Part shown: in pieces, positions 39,381 to 49,708 of the stretch
Numbering within the stretch: the first letter of the stretch is position 1
Layout of the letters: each line of letters starts with the position of its first letter
Notes under the pieces: generated by a model
What the model saw: only the letters and a program-made list of their open reading frames with translations
What the model was told of the DNA's origin: nothing
Databases searched by the model: none
NCBI GenBank assembly: GCA_050084985.1
Contig: JBITNC010000001.1
Location: forward strand, 3,968,001 to 4,032,000
Source: Nageia nagi
Lineage: Eukaryota > Pinophyta
Length of the DNA stretch: 64,000 nt
Direction of reading: 5' to 3'
Program-made: the position numbers and the translations under genes

Positions 39381-42300
39381 CTACAAGTGGATCAAATCTA
39401 GGCCAGAATTGATCCGGCACCCGTGGAGTTCCACTCTTTGTTGGTGAGATTGTAGGACTATGGTCTCATACAAGAAAGCGAATGCTTTCCGCATTCCTTT
39501 GGAAATTATGCACATGGAATCTGCCTGCCTGGATGAAGCCTGCATTTGGAATCTGCAGATGACCATCTGTCTCTTGTGATGAATGGGTCTTCTTGCCTTC
39601 AATAGATTAAGATCTTCAACTTCAAGATGTTCTTGTATCAAGTTTTGGGCCTTTGCCAAGATTGCCTCTTTCTTCCGCACTTTACTATCTTCCTTTTGGA
39701 ACTTCAATTGATACACATATTGAGTCATTTGTTCTTCTACTTCCTTTCTTAGGGGTATTTTGATTTTAAGCACTGCTTGGCACTTATCCAATGCATGCTT
39801 CAGACAATCGTGCCAATACATGAACTCATAGCAGTAGACCAATTTTTCAAGTTTGTCGGCAAAGGTACGTTGCAAGTGGGTGATGATAGGGAGATAACCA
39901 TTGAGCTTCTCGAGGAGGGCTGTAATTTGGGATTTCAATTCTTTGATCTCAACACCTTGCTCAACAAGGCTACAAATTTGAGAAGCCAACTTCTCAATGG
40001 TCTCCATCATTTCCTTTTTCTAAGGAATCCTTCATCAACTCCCAACCCACATGAAATGAAGCTTGTTTCTTGCATTCTACAAGAGTGGTACTTACAGTTT
40101 GGAATTCTTTTATGATTTTTGTATTGGTTGTAAGTTCCTTCATCAATCTCCTCACCTCCTGTTTGGCCTCATAGCCTTCTTGCTCCATAACAACTATGTT
40201 CTGAGTGACTATGTGCTTCCTTGCTGGCATGCCTAGCTTTGTAGGCATCTTGAAAGTCTCTATCATACAATCTTCATGTCCTTTGGGACATTTCTCCTTG
40301 GAATAACAATGGCTAATGGAGATCTCCTTCCTACTAGTAGAAACATAAGTATCTGCTCTTTTTACCTTCTGACCATCGGAGAGCTCCTCCTCTTCGTTCT
40401 GAGTTCTTAGATCTGGATCTATATCCTCATCATGAGCCCTGCTCATGCTTAAAGCTCTCAGGCAGGCGTCCAAGTCAAGCTCTGGATGTTTGATGGTTGG
40501 TTTGGGAGGAAGTCTTTGTACCAACTCTATGCTTTTGTTTGCCTTCTTGACTTCTTTTGTTGGAGTAGATTGAATGAGGACAACTTCCTTACCTTGATGT
40601 TCATCTTGCTTCTTTTTCTTCTTTTGCTCTTTTGTTTCACCTTCATCTTCTTCATCTCTATCAGCACCTCCTAGAGATATTACTTTCCTACGGGGTTTAA
40701 GGAGATCTCTCATGGCCGGTTCTCTATGCTGGAGCCTTATGAGAAGATGGGGGTCATTTTCTTCTATGTTTTACAGGAGAGGGCTTGGAAGCGCCCACCT
40801 CTTTAGCATACTTCACTCCAACAATTTGGATGTCTTCATCACAAGTTTCTACATCAATAAATAAATCATCATCATCTGGGAGAGTATCAATCTCCATATC
40901 ATCAGGTGCAGAAGCACCTATGGCTACATTCTTTTGATCAGGGTACTCATCATCATGGTGGTTAGCATCATCATTATCATCCTCCTTCTCATCATCTTCT
41001 TCTTCACCATGACTCTCTTCTTCTTCTTAGCTCTCTACTTCGTCCGAGCCTTCTTCACCACTGCTTGGTTCATCATCATTTTCTTCATCTAAAGAAGAGG
41101 AGGAAGAATCGAAAGAACCGGAACTTGGTTGTAATGGGGGAACCATTCTCTTTGCATCCAGGAAGGTGAGAGGGTTTTTGTGGAGTTGGTTTTCTGATAG
41201 GGGAATCACTGGCACAAGCGTGCTCTAGTACATTCAAAGGGACATCATGGTAGCCAGCATCCCTATGATCAGCCACCTGTTGGCTTATCTTAGCTGTGTT
41301 AGCCACTACATTGTGTTTATTGGATCCCATTGAAGCATACTGTCCTAAAGTTCCTTGTCTTTTCCCAATGGAAAGCAAGGAATCCTTGACTTGTGGAGGT
41401 GTATCGCTGGCAGGAGGAGGTGTCTTGATCGTAAGTGGGACCTCTTTTGGTCTCTCTATTACGGTTCTAGGCCTTTGAGGTGTCACTCTTTTCTGCCTCA
41501 AGAGGGGCCTTATCTTTGCTCAAAAGAGCATCTATCTTCTTGATCTCCCCTTCATCACGTACATTCCCATATTTTTCCACATTTCCCAAAGATTTAAGCT
41601 TGTATATTATGGGTTTTGGAAATGCATGTTGCAAAAATGGGCACTGACACTTCTAGGATCATAACTGCTGCCTCCTTATAGAAAACATATTGGTAAAACT
41701 CCTTCCTCATACTCTTGGCCTCAACCCAAGTCTGAAAAACATAACTTGCAATGGAAATGGGCAAGTTAATAGTTGCATCTTTCTTTCTCCACACTCTTTC
41801 CTTCAAAAATAATAACTGCCTGGCAAACTCAATGAGAATAAGCCTGTCGCTAGCATATCTGGGCAGGAGAAGAGGTTGCTCTTTGGAGCCATAGACTCTG
41901 ATGTAAGTATAATCAGTATAATGCGGATAGAAATCTGCATGTACACTAATGGCCTAGATGGTTGCATCAGAAATCCTTTTGACTACCGATTCTCCTTTAG
42001 GGTAAATGTTCCACATCGGGATGCCTTTCTTGCTTAACTTTCTTTCATTTGCATGTTCGTTGGATCTGAATTTTCCCTGTAACAAAACATATAGCAAGTA
42101 GGAGTTCATCTAAAACCTCTTGAAGGAGTCCAAGTGGGCCAACTGGTGACAAGGAGCATCACTGATTACCTTGCTCCATCGTATAGCTCTCCCTGAGCTG
42201 ATCACAACAATGAAATCAGTGAATTCTTTCCTATACTTAGTATCATTTTCTTGCACTTTTGACTCCGGACAATAAAATAATTAACTTGGACACTGTAGGG

Positions 42301-42892
42301 ATGAATTCTTCCCTGCGAGCACTAATCAATCTCTGGCCCTCGATGCTTTGGTAATCGTCATAGAGCCAACGTCTAATATAGTCTCCAGGTCTGGTGGTGC
42401 TATCATGGAATTCCGCTGACTGGGCCAAAGTATAGTGATCTCCATATCTTTTCCAGCCAAAAACAGCTTCAATCCTTGCTGGAGAGAAGTCCATGATCAG
42501 TTCCCTTCAGAGTATAATAGAACTCTCTTATCATATTTACATCACTTGGCTACCTCGTAGCACAAGTCAGGGAAAGAAACAACAAAAGGCATCATAGTAG
42601 CATTAAATAGCCCACAGGATTGGATGATATCATCAGGTAAATCTTCTTCAGTAATACTGGCATTGGATGCAATAGTTTGGATGGGATCAATATTTCCCCA
42701 ATCATTATCTTTGACAAAAGTGAATCTCCCTTTGAATTTGGCTTCAGGGAGCTCTAGTTTTTCTCTCTCTTGAAATTCAATTTGGCTTTCTCTCAAAAGC
42801 CTCTCCATTTGATCTTCTGTAACATGTCTCTTGAAGAGTTGCTTCTGAATTTTCTTGGGTTTGGATGGGGTAGGCTTTGCCCTGGAACTCAT
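39381..42892 (-). pseudogene. Repeated ~1,170-codon ORF, copy 2 (full length, interrupted)
   Basis: The function is unknown. The start is ATG at 42892 (MSSRAKPTPSKPKKIQKQLF), chosen because copy 3 has a matching start and the total spans agree (3,512 and 3,516 bp). Order: a basic N-terminus; EEDLPDDIIQSCGLFNATMMPF; MDFSPARIEAVFGWKRYGDHYTLAQ; GSKEQPLLLPRYASDRLILIEFARQLL; a Ser/Glu/Asp-rich low-complexity segment (about 41200-40950); ALSMSRAHDEDIDPDL; STSRKEISISHCYSKEK; a coiled coil (40140-39700); and an ending near GCRINSGLD. No enzyme motif, zinc knuckle or membrane segment is seen. The longest intact frames are 40713-39994 and 40010-39381. It may be an unusual gag-like or structural protein of an LTR element (inference). 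Confidence 0.7.
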
Positions 42893-43316
42893 CTTAGAAT
42901 CTGGAAAATATAACAAATAACCCAAAAGGGCCTGAATTCTGGCAAAAAATACCCAAAAAAGGTCAACTGTTTTGGATGCACTGTTATGGATCTATCTTGG
43001 AGCAATGTAAAGAACTCTAGACGTGCAGGTTCAGGCTACTAGATCGTCCTGCAAAAATGGACTGAAAAAATCCCCTTTTACAGAGGCTGCATTGAGCGTA
43101 TATGTTTGGCACATTGCATGGGTGCCACTTGTCTACTTGGTGTTTTTATTCTTGGTTCCTCAATACTTAACCAAATTTAGCTCACAATTCCTGGGGTGCA
43201 CCGATTTGGAAGGGCGCTTTTTCACAGTCTGAAAAACATGCACCTAGGTACCTTATGGAGAAACACATCACTTAGTCAATTCATCCTTGCTAGGGCAAAA
43301 TATTTCATTTGGAATG
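42893..43316 (-). repeat. Leader/LTR-like sequence upstream of copy 2
   Basis: It shares ACGTGCAGNTT with copy 3's leader (about 43023 and 53306) and carries one dyad unit at 43191-43248 (GGGTGCA ... TGCACC). It is cut off by the gypsy LTR starting at 43317. Confidence 0.6.
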
Positions 43317-44613
43317 TGTGATGTCCCATTTGGACGAATGATAAAATGTATCATGGTCACTTTGTATGCTAGTGTATGTTCATAGTCATGTTGTTCATGT
43401 GTTACTCAAGCAAGAGCTTATGGTCTGCAGACCCTACTGTGAGCCTAGCAATGGGACATCTCTGCTTGAGTAGTGATGTGTTTATTGTAATGGGTTATCC
43501 TGGATTGTGGGAATCCCAATGTGTCATGTGTAGCTCATGGGTAATCCCGGATTGTGGGAATCCCTAGGTAGATGTGAGTCATGTATGTTCAGGGTGCACA
43601 AAGGAGTGTGCCAGCGTTGGGAGGACCCAACATACCCCCGTTGGCTCAGGAGACTTCATGGACCCTCATGTCAGCCCAGGAGGCAGTTTGGATCCCAGTT
43701 CAACCTTGAGGGCCTTTATGACCCCCACGTTGGCATATTGGGCCAATGGGACCCCACATTAGCATACTGGGCCAATAAGACCCCCACGTTGGCATTGTTG
43801 ACTTGTTGACCTTGATGTTGGATTAGAATTGGCTTGGGGTGATAACGAGGCATGACGGGTTTACATGAGAAATTATATATTAAGGATGGAGCTCCATGAT
43901 GAGGTTACCACTTATCATTTACTTTCTATACTAGACCCGATTGGGCAACCCAGTATTGGTGGTGCTGAGCAATGTTCCTAGACGGCGTCTAGAGGAGTGG
44001 CAGGGTTGGGAGCTTAACATTCTACGACTTAAGTGGATCACCTAGCCCATCCGATGGAATTCCGAAGACGAGCTTCTACCTTCAGAGGTTTCCAGGATTC
44101 GAGGAGACTCCATCGCAGGAGGGGATTCGGGTTGCTGAGGGAGTGAGTCTAATCCGTTTGTATGTTCGGCTTGTGAGGTTTTGGAACCCTGGATCTATGT
44201 TTGTCCCTCCATTTGTATTTCCATTGTCTCATATAATATTAGACGGCTCATTGTGTCTCTCTTCATTGTGTTGTTCCATTGTGTGCATGCGTTGGCCCTT
44301 GAGGCATTGTATTGTTGTTGTTTCATTGTATGTTCCATGCGTTGTGATATACTAGTGTTGGGAGCTTCATACTTGTGTTACATTGAGTTGTATTGCATTC
44401 GTTGGTGCTATTGTGTTGTCCATCGTTGTTGTAAGGCATTCGTAGGGTTTGTAGGGTGTTGGAGAAGCCTTAGAGGTTGACGTCAGCATTGGGTAACCCA
44501 AGTTGGTGTGTTGAGGTGTTTGTGTGCCCTAGAGGGCAATCATTGGGTGTTTGAGAGTTGTAGAAACCCTAGTCTGAGTTGTTTTTGATTGAGGGTTAAT
44601 TTGGATCCTCACA
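43317..44613 (+). repeat. 5' LTR of element D with internal 30-33 bp tandem motif
   Basis: It starts TGTGATGTCCC and ends GGATCCTCACA just before the primer site; 1297 bp. At 43590-43810 it holds several units of ACCCCCACGTTGGCATATTGGGCC type, similar to a block in element A's LTRs. The open frames at 43376-43567, 43537-43809 and 44143-44480 lie inside the LTR and are not genes. Confidence 0.82.
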
Positions 44614-44615
44614 AG

Positions 44616-44627
44616 TGGTATCAAAGC
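44616..44627 (+). promoter_or_regulatory. Primer-binding site of element D
   Basis: TGGTATCAAAGC two bases after the LTR end; same variant as element C. Confidence 0.85.
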
Positions 44628-44639
44628 CAAGATCTTGCC

Positions 44640-45183
44640 AGCTTGAGGGGATAGAGGGCTGATCTATAGTCATAGTGAAGAAGTAGGATTACGATCCAAA
44701 GGTGTTCTGTCACTTGCTCTGAAGATATGAGGAAAAGATTCTGATGGAGGAAAGGAAGAAGCTCATTTGGTACTTAGGTGAAAGGCATGCTGACATGATG
44801 AGTAAGAAGAAGGGACGCCACATCTACCCAGACTAGACCCAGTGCACATGACACCACCATAGATTGAAATCTTGCTCCAGATCTATCATGGCATGGCTAA
44901 GGAGTTTCAGAGGGATGTCAACTTTCATGTGTACCAAGATTTGCTAGGGTATGGAGTGAACTCATGGGATGGAAACATCGTTGGGGAAGTTGGGGCTAGC
45001 CCAACCCAGACGACCGATTCAAGGGGTGATTATAAGAAAGACACAACTCGGGATCTGAAGGAGAAGGACGATCTGGAAGAGGGTTTCAAGGAAGGGGCAG
45101 CCTTGGATCTAAAAAGGAAGACTGAGCGGAAGATATCCCTCCGTTCTAGTGCCATGCATAACAGGTTAGAAATAGTCACGTAA
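44640..45183 (+). pseudogene. Short gag-region remnant of element D
   Basis: Only about 540 bp separate the primer site from the pol region, so most gag is deleted. An open frame (44872-45183; VNFHVYQDLLGYGVNSWDG then a Lys/Asp/Glu-rich tail) has no domain I recognise. Confidence 0.35.
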
Positions 45184-46208
45184 GTGATTTCGACAAGAAG
45201 CATGGATGCCACTATCTGGAAGAAGAAGAAAGAATGGGTTTGTCTCTTCACATTGACCAAAGGAGGGCCAATGTTGGACACCGAGGAAGCCCATAAGCAA
45301 CCATCGAAGATTCAAGCCATTCTGGATTAGTATCCGAACGTCTTTGGGGAGATACCTAAAGGCCTATCGCCGTCACGAGGGTTTGAGCATGTGGTAGACC
45401 TAGAGGAGGGTGCCAAGCTTGTCATAGTTAACGCCATATAGGCATCCCAAAGCCTATAAAAATGAGATCGAGAAGGCCATCAAGGAGTTGTTGGATATGG
45501 GGTTCATCAGATCCACAATAGCCCTTTTGCATCCTTAGTAGTTTTGGTGAAGAAGAAGGATGAGACCATGAGGATGTGTATTGACTATCGGTTGCTAAAC
45601 AAGAAGACTATCAAGAACCGATACCCGATCCCAAGGGTAGACAAACTCATAGATGAGTTACATGGAGCCAAGTACTTCTCCAAGATTTATCTAAGGTCAG
45701 GGTATCATTAGATCTGGATGGAGGAGGATATCCATAGGACAACATTTCGATGCCACTTTGGCCACTTCGAATTCATGGTGATGCCATTCGGTTTGACCAA
45801 CGCACCTGCCACTTTCCAGTTCGTAATGAACTAGGTGTTTCGGAGGCAATTGTATGCTTTAGTATTCTTTGATGACATATTGATCTACAACAAGATGTGG
45901 GAGGAGCATTTCAAGCATTTGGAGAATGTATTGAGGATACTGTAGGAGCACGATTCTATGCCAAGTTTTCCAAATGTGAGTTCGAGATGCTGGAGATCTT
46001 GTACTTGGGGCATGTCATAAGCCATGAAGGGGTGAAAGTAGACGAACATAAGATCTCTGCTATCCAGGAGTGGCCAGTCCCTACAACCCTCACGTCGCTG
46101 AGAGGATTCCTTGGGCTATGTAACTACTACGGAAGATTTATTCATGGGTTCTCCCACTTGGCAGCACCTCATGTAGCTCACCAAGAAGGATGCCTTCGTT
46201 TGGAGTGA
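45184..46208 (+). pseudogene. Ty3/gypsy reverse transcriptase of element D
   Basis: This is the RT that would copy element RNA. Motifs in order: YPNVFGEIPKGLSPSRGFEHVVDL (about 45330-45420), [30 protein letters not shown] (about 45550-45640), [21 protein letters not shown] (about 45760-45820), the catalytic FFDDILIYN (about 45868-45894), and FSKCEFEMLEILYLGHVIS then LRGFLGLCNYYGRFI. In-frame TAG codons stand where Gln is typical (ILD-stop-YPNVF, SGYH-stop-IWME, VMN-stop-VFRRQ, RIL-stop-EHD). There is a frameshift near 45430-45530. Both catalytic Asp residues remain. Confidence 0.9.
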
Positions 46209-46242
46209 TGAGGCACAAGAGGCTTTTAGGAAACTCAAGGAA

Positions 46243-46776
46243 GTGATGTGTACATGCCCTTGTTTGGCCATACCCGACTTTTCAGCCCCATTCACGGTGG
46301 AGTGTGACGCATCCAAATTGGGTATAAGGGTTGTGTTGATGCAGAACGGGCAGCCAATGGCTTTCAAGAGCAGGAAGATAACCAATGCTGAGAAAAACCT
46401 GAGTGTGTATGACAAGGAGATGTTGGCTATCATGCATGTACTCGAGAACTTCAAGCAGTATTTGGTATGTGGACCGTTTGTCATACAGAGTGATCATAAC
46501 AATTTGAAGTACTTCCTTAGCCAGACAGATCTCACCGAAAAGCAACAAAGATGGGTGAGGAAGCTGCAATCGTATGATTTTGAGATCCAGTACATCAAGA
46601 GAAAGAAGAACGTTGCCGTAGATGCCTTGTCCCGAAACCCATCATTCCATTCATTCTCTACCATCACAGCCAAATGGAAGAGAGAAGTTATGGAAGAGTA
46701 TGCACAAGATGTGTTCACTACAGGGATCCTTGACGGATCAATCAGTAACATGAGGTATGTGGTAAGGAATGGCTGA
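46243..46776 (+). pseudogene. Ty3/gypsy RNaseH of element D
   Basis: An intact 177-codon frame carries the RNaseH of the RT polyprotein: VECDASKLGIRVVLMQ (first catalytic Asp), YDKEMLAIMHVLENFKQYL (Glu), VIQSDHNNLKYFL (Asp) and an end with KNVAVDALSR. It would degrade RNA in RNA-DNA hybrids. It is separated from RT by a frameshift near 46190-46240. Confidence 0.9.
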
Positions 46777-46866
46777 TTTACTAAAGGGTGAGGATCCTCC
46801 TGACACCCACGTCTGAAGTGAGGAAGAAGGTGTTTGCATGCACTCCATAACACACCCCTCGTAGGT

Positions 46867-48501
46867 TGATGAGTCCAGAAAATATTCTATTATTGACATA
46901 ATATTGTTATCTAATGGGTGCATTTAAAAGGATACTTTAAGTAAGTAATAATATATATTGTATGCTTACTAGTCTAATTAGAGATAAATTATCATATTAT
47001 GTTATTTGCTAATATTTAATGTTTTATGTACTTTTATGTACTATGAGAGCAATAAAAGAGTTAAAGATATAGCTCTTTGACCAATGGTTCGAAGATGGTC
47101 CATATCAGCAATCCTTTTCTGGCTATGGAATCACAATGACTTGTTCACAACAGCTCTAGACACACTACCCTTAGCTCCGGATGAAACTCTGTTCGCTTTA
47201 GACATTGTCAAGATAGCTCCGGACAACTTTTGGTTGACCAAATGATGTCAGAATAGGGTATATACTATATCGATAGGAAGCTATTGAAACAAGCTTTCCA
47301 TTGATGTATAGATTGAAGACAACGGAGCTACCATGAAAAAGATATAGCCCCCAAAATTTGCTGTCACGTGTATATAGTAGGGTTGAAAATCAGTGTCGCA
47401 GCTAGATGCCGAACAGAGACCAAACATAGACATGTTATATATTTTCGAAAAGCTCTCGAAAAAGGGTATCGAAAAATATAAAGATATCATAGATTTGATA
47501 TATCTTGCGAATATTATGGCTGCTACAAATTTGCCCCAGCATTCAACACGTACAGTTGGAGATGATATCCTATTTTGAAGACAAAGCATTAAAGCAGATC
47601 CTACAGAGGTGGAGATTTGTTGTTATTTATTGTACACAGCCAGATTTAGAGTAACCAAGATTGGAGAACAAAGAATAGACCAGATCTGAAGATTCTCATC
47701 TTTGGGTGCCCAAGTTAGCACCATATCTTCCATCTTCTAAATATGTATTGGATTGTAATTGTGGATAGTTTGTTTTATTTGTATTGAGTCATTTTTAACA
47801 TAGTGTAGAAAGAATAAATACCTCTTGAGGGAGAGATATGCAAAAGGGAGAGATATGCAGAAGAGAGAGATATGCAAAATATAGAGATATACATAATATA
47901 AAATAGAGAGATAGAATATTGTGGGAGACTGAAATATTTTCAGTATCTATTTGTACGCAGTTGATTCATGAATAAGAGCTGATCATTTTCTGAATTTGAG
48001 TTTTGTTTAGGCACTTTGCTGGATGAAGTTGGGCCCCCTTCAACCAGTAGAGTTGCCCTTATATTTTTGTAGTAGTTATTTTCAGCAGTAGTGTGTGAGT
48101 ATCATTTTCCATTGTGCAATTCCTTTCTCGTGATTTCCATTGTCAAGGCCTTATTGCAGCTACTAGATTAGATTTTCCAATTCCTGCAATTTCAATTCCT
48201 GTAATTTCCATTCTTGCAATTTCCAATTATGCAACTTTGAATCTTTCAATTAAATACATAGTGAGTAGGACCAGGTTCAATTGCATACAACCTTAGGACA
48301 CCACCTGGATTTAACAAGTAATGAAAAAATTAAATGTGGATTCCCAAAACTGGTGAGAGGAAACAAAAACTATCTTGAGTGTCGGAGCATCAGCTCCTTG
48401 ATCTAACTGGTCCCTTCACAGTAATAGGTGAGAGGTTCACCAGATGAGGGTTAATGATAGACCTTGAAGTGGAAATTTGGGGGTTCATACTTGACTCATC
48501 A
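46867..48501. mobile_element. Solo LTR inserted in element D, TSD TAGGT
   Basis: TAGGT lies at 46862-46866 and 48502-48506. The insert begins TGATGAGTC and ends GACTCATCA, a perfect 9-bp terminal inverted repeat with TG/CA ends. Removing it rejoins the gypsy spacer to the integrase H2C2 region (QPGVAKTYQAI). The 5-bp TSD and lack of coding favour a solo LTR; a small DNA transposon is the alternative. A GGGAGAGATATGCA-type tandem repeat (47830-47900) is inside. Confidence 0.82.
47828..47905 (+). repeat. ~17-bp tandem repeat (GAGAGATATGCARAA)
   Basis: Four successive GAGAGATATGC-type units within the solo LTR, decaying to the right. Confidence 0.7.
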
Positions 48502-48506
48502 TAGGT

Positions 48507-49258
48507 CAACCAGGTGTTGCAAAGACATATCAAGCCATCAGGGAGAGATTCACGTGGAAAGGGCTCAGGCAGGATGTATTGGACCACCTGGGAGTGTGCA
48601 CATTGCCAGGAGAATAAGGATGAGTATGTGAAGCCGAGAGGATTACTTCAACCCCTGCCTATTCCCCAACAGAAATGGGAACACATCTCCATGGACTTCA
48701 TCATTGGTTTGCCGAAAGCCCAAGGTAAAGATTGCATTATGATGGTGGTTGATAGGCTCACCATGTTTGCCCACTTCTTCGCTATTACCACCACTCACAC
48801 AGTCATACAAATTGTAGAGTTGTTCTTCCGAGAAGTTTTCAGACTGCATGGCATACTGTTGAGGATAGTCAATGACAGGGACAACAAATTTATGAGTGTG
48901 CTTTGGTAAGAACTATTCTGGCTGAGTGGAACAACCCTCACCCCTAGCACAAGTTATCATCCTCAAATTGACCGATAGACATAGATTGTCAACAAGTTGG
49001 TTGAAGGGTACCTGCGTCATTATGTCACTGGCCAACAACAAACGTGGATCAAATGGCTCCACGTTGGGGAGTATTGCTACAACACTACTCATCATTCATC
49101 TATTAAGATGTCCTCCTTCCGTGCGTTATACGGATATGATCCCCATAACTTTACAGATCTGATTTTTGATGTAGAGCTCCCATGGTTAACCAGTTTTTGT
49201 AGGAATATTAGGACATCCTAAGGGTGTTGAGAGACAACTTGAGGATGGCTTAGGATAG
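48507..49258 (+). pseudogene. Ty3/gypsy integrase of element D
   Basis: This is the integrase that would insert element DNA. The zinc-binding part shows GVCxxCQENK near 48595 (CAHC in frame). The core has MDFIIGLPKAQGKDCIMMVVDRLTMFAHF (first Asp, about 48690-48780), then IVNDRDNKFMS (second Asp, about 48870). The third catalytic position is destroyed: after PQIDR there are TAG codons at 48976 and 48982, where the family has Gln and Glu or Gln. The end (LVEGYLRHYVTGQQQTWIKWL ... SSFRALYGYDP) is typical. There is a frame change near 48905. Confidence 0.88.
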
Positions 49259-49261
49259 CAA

Positions 49262-49708
49262 ACGAAGTTCTAAATGGCTAGGATGGGGTATAAATAGGCC
49301 ACTAGAAGTGTTGCCCTAAAGGCACCAAATCTGATATGGTGTGCACACATGCAACACACATATCGATACAAAATCAGATTACCTACATGAATCGATGCAG
49401 ATGGCACTTAAAAACCTGACAAAACATAAATGCCACAACTAACATGCATTTAATCTACCTCTAAACTACTCAAAAGTAAATAAGATATGCAATAAAGAAG
49501 TCTGACATCTGAACCGGCAGGAGTAAAACCTCATCCCTGCACTAGTTAGAACCATAAATGAGTATGATAGATTTGATCTAGGGGAGCAAAAACTCATCCT
49601 TACACCAGTCAAATCAAGTAAATAAAGTCTTGACATAATAACAACCGTCAAATATGCATTTAAACAAAAGATCAAATACTGCAGACAAAATCTATGGGTG
49701 GATAAGAC
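49262..49708 (-). repeat. Downstream flank of copy 3 of the repeated ORF
   Basis: Homologous to 38986-39380, with the same TATA-like sequence on the plus strand (GGGGTATAAATAGG, 49280-49293) and the same duplicated GGAGCAAAAACTCATCC motif. Confidence 0.75.

Larger units (their letters stand above)
43317..49258 (+). mobile_element. Ty3/gypsy element D, 3' end missing, split by a solo LTR
   Basis: It has a 5' LTR, primer site, gag remnant, RT, RNaseH and integrase in gypsy order (RT-RNaseH before integrase). A solo LTR is inserted between RNaseH and integrase at 46867-48501. The right end is lost where the copy 3 repeat begins at about 49262, so no 3' LTR or TSD is seen. Confidence 0.88.
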
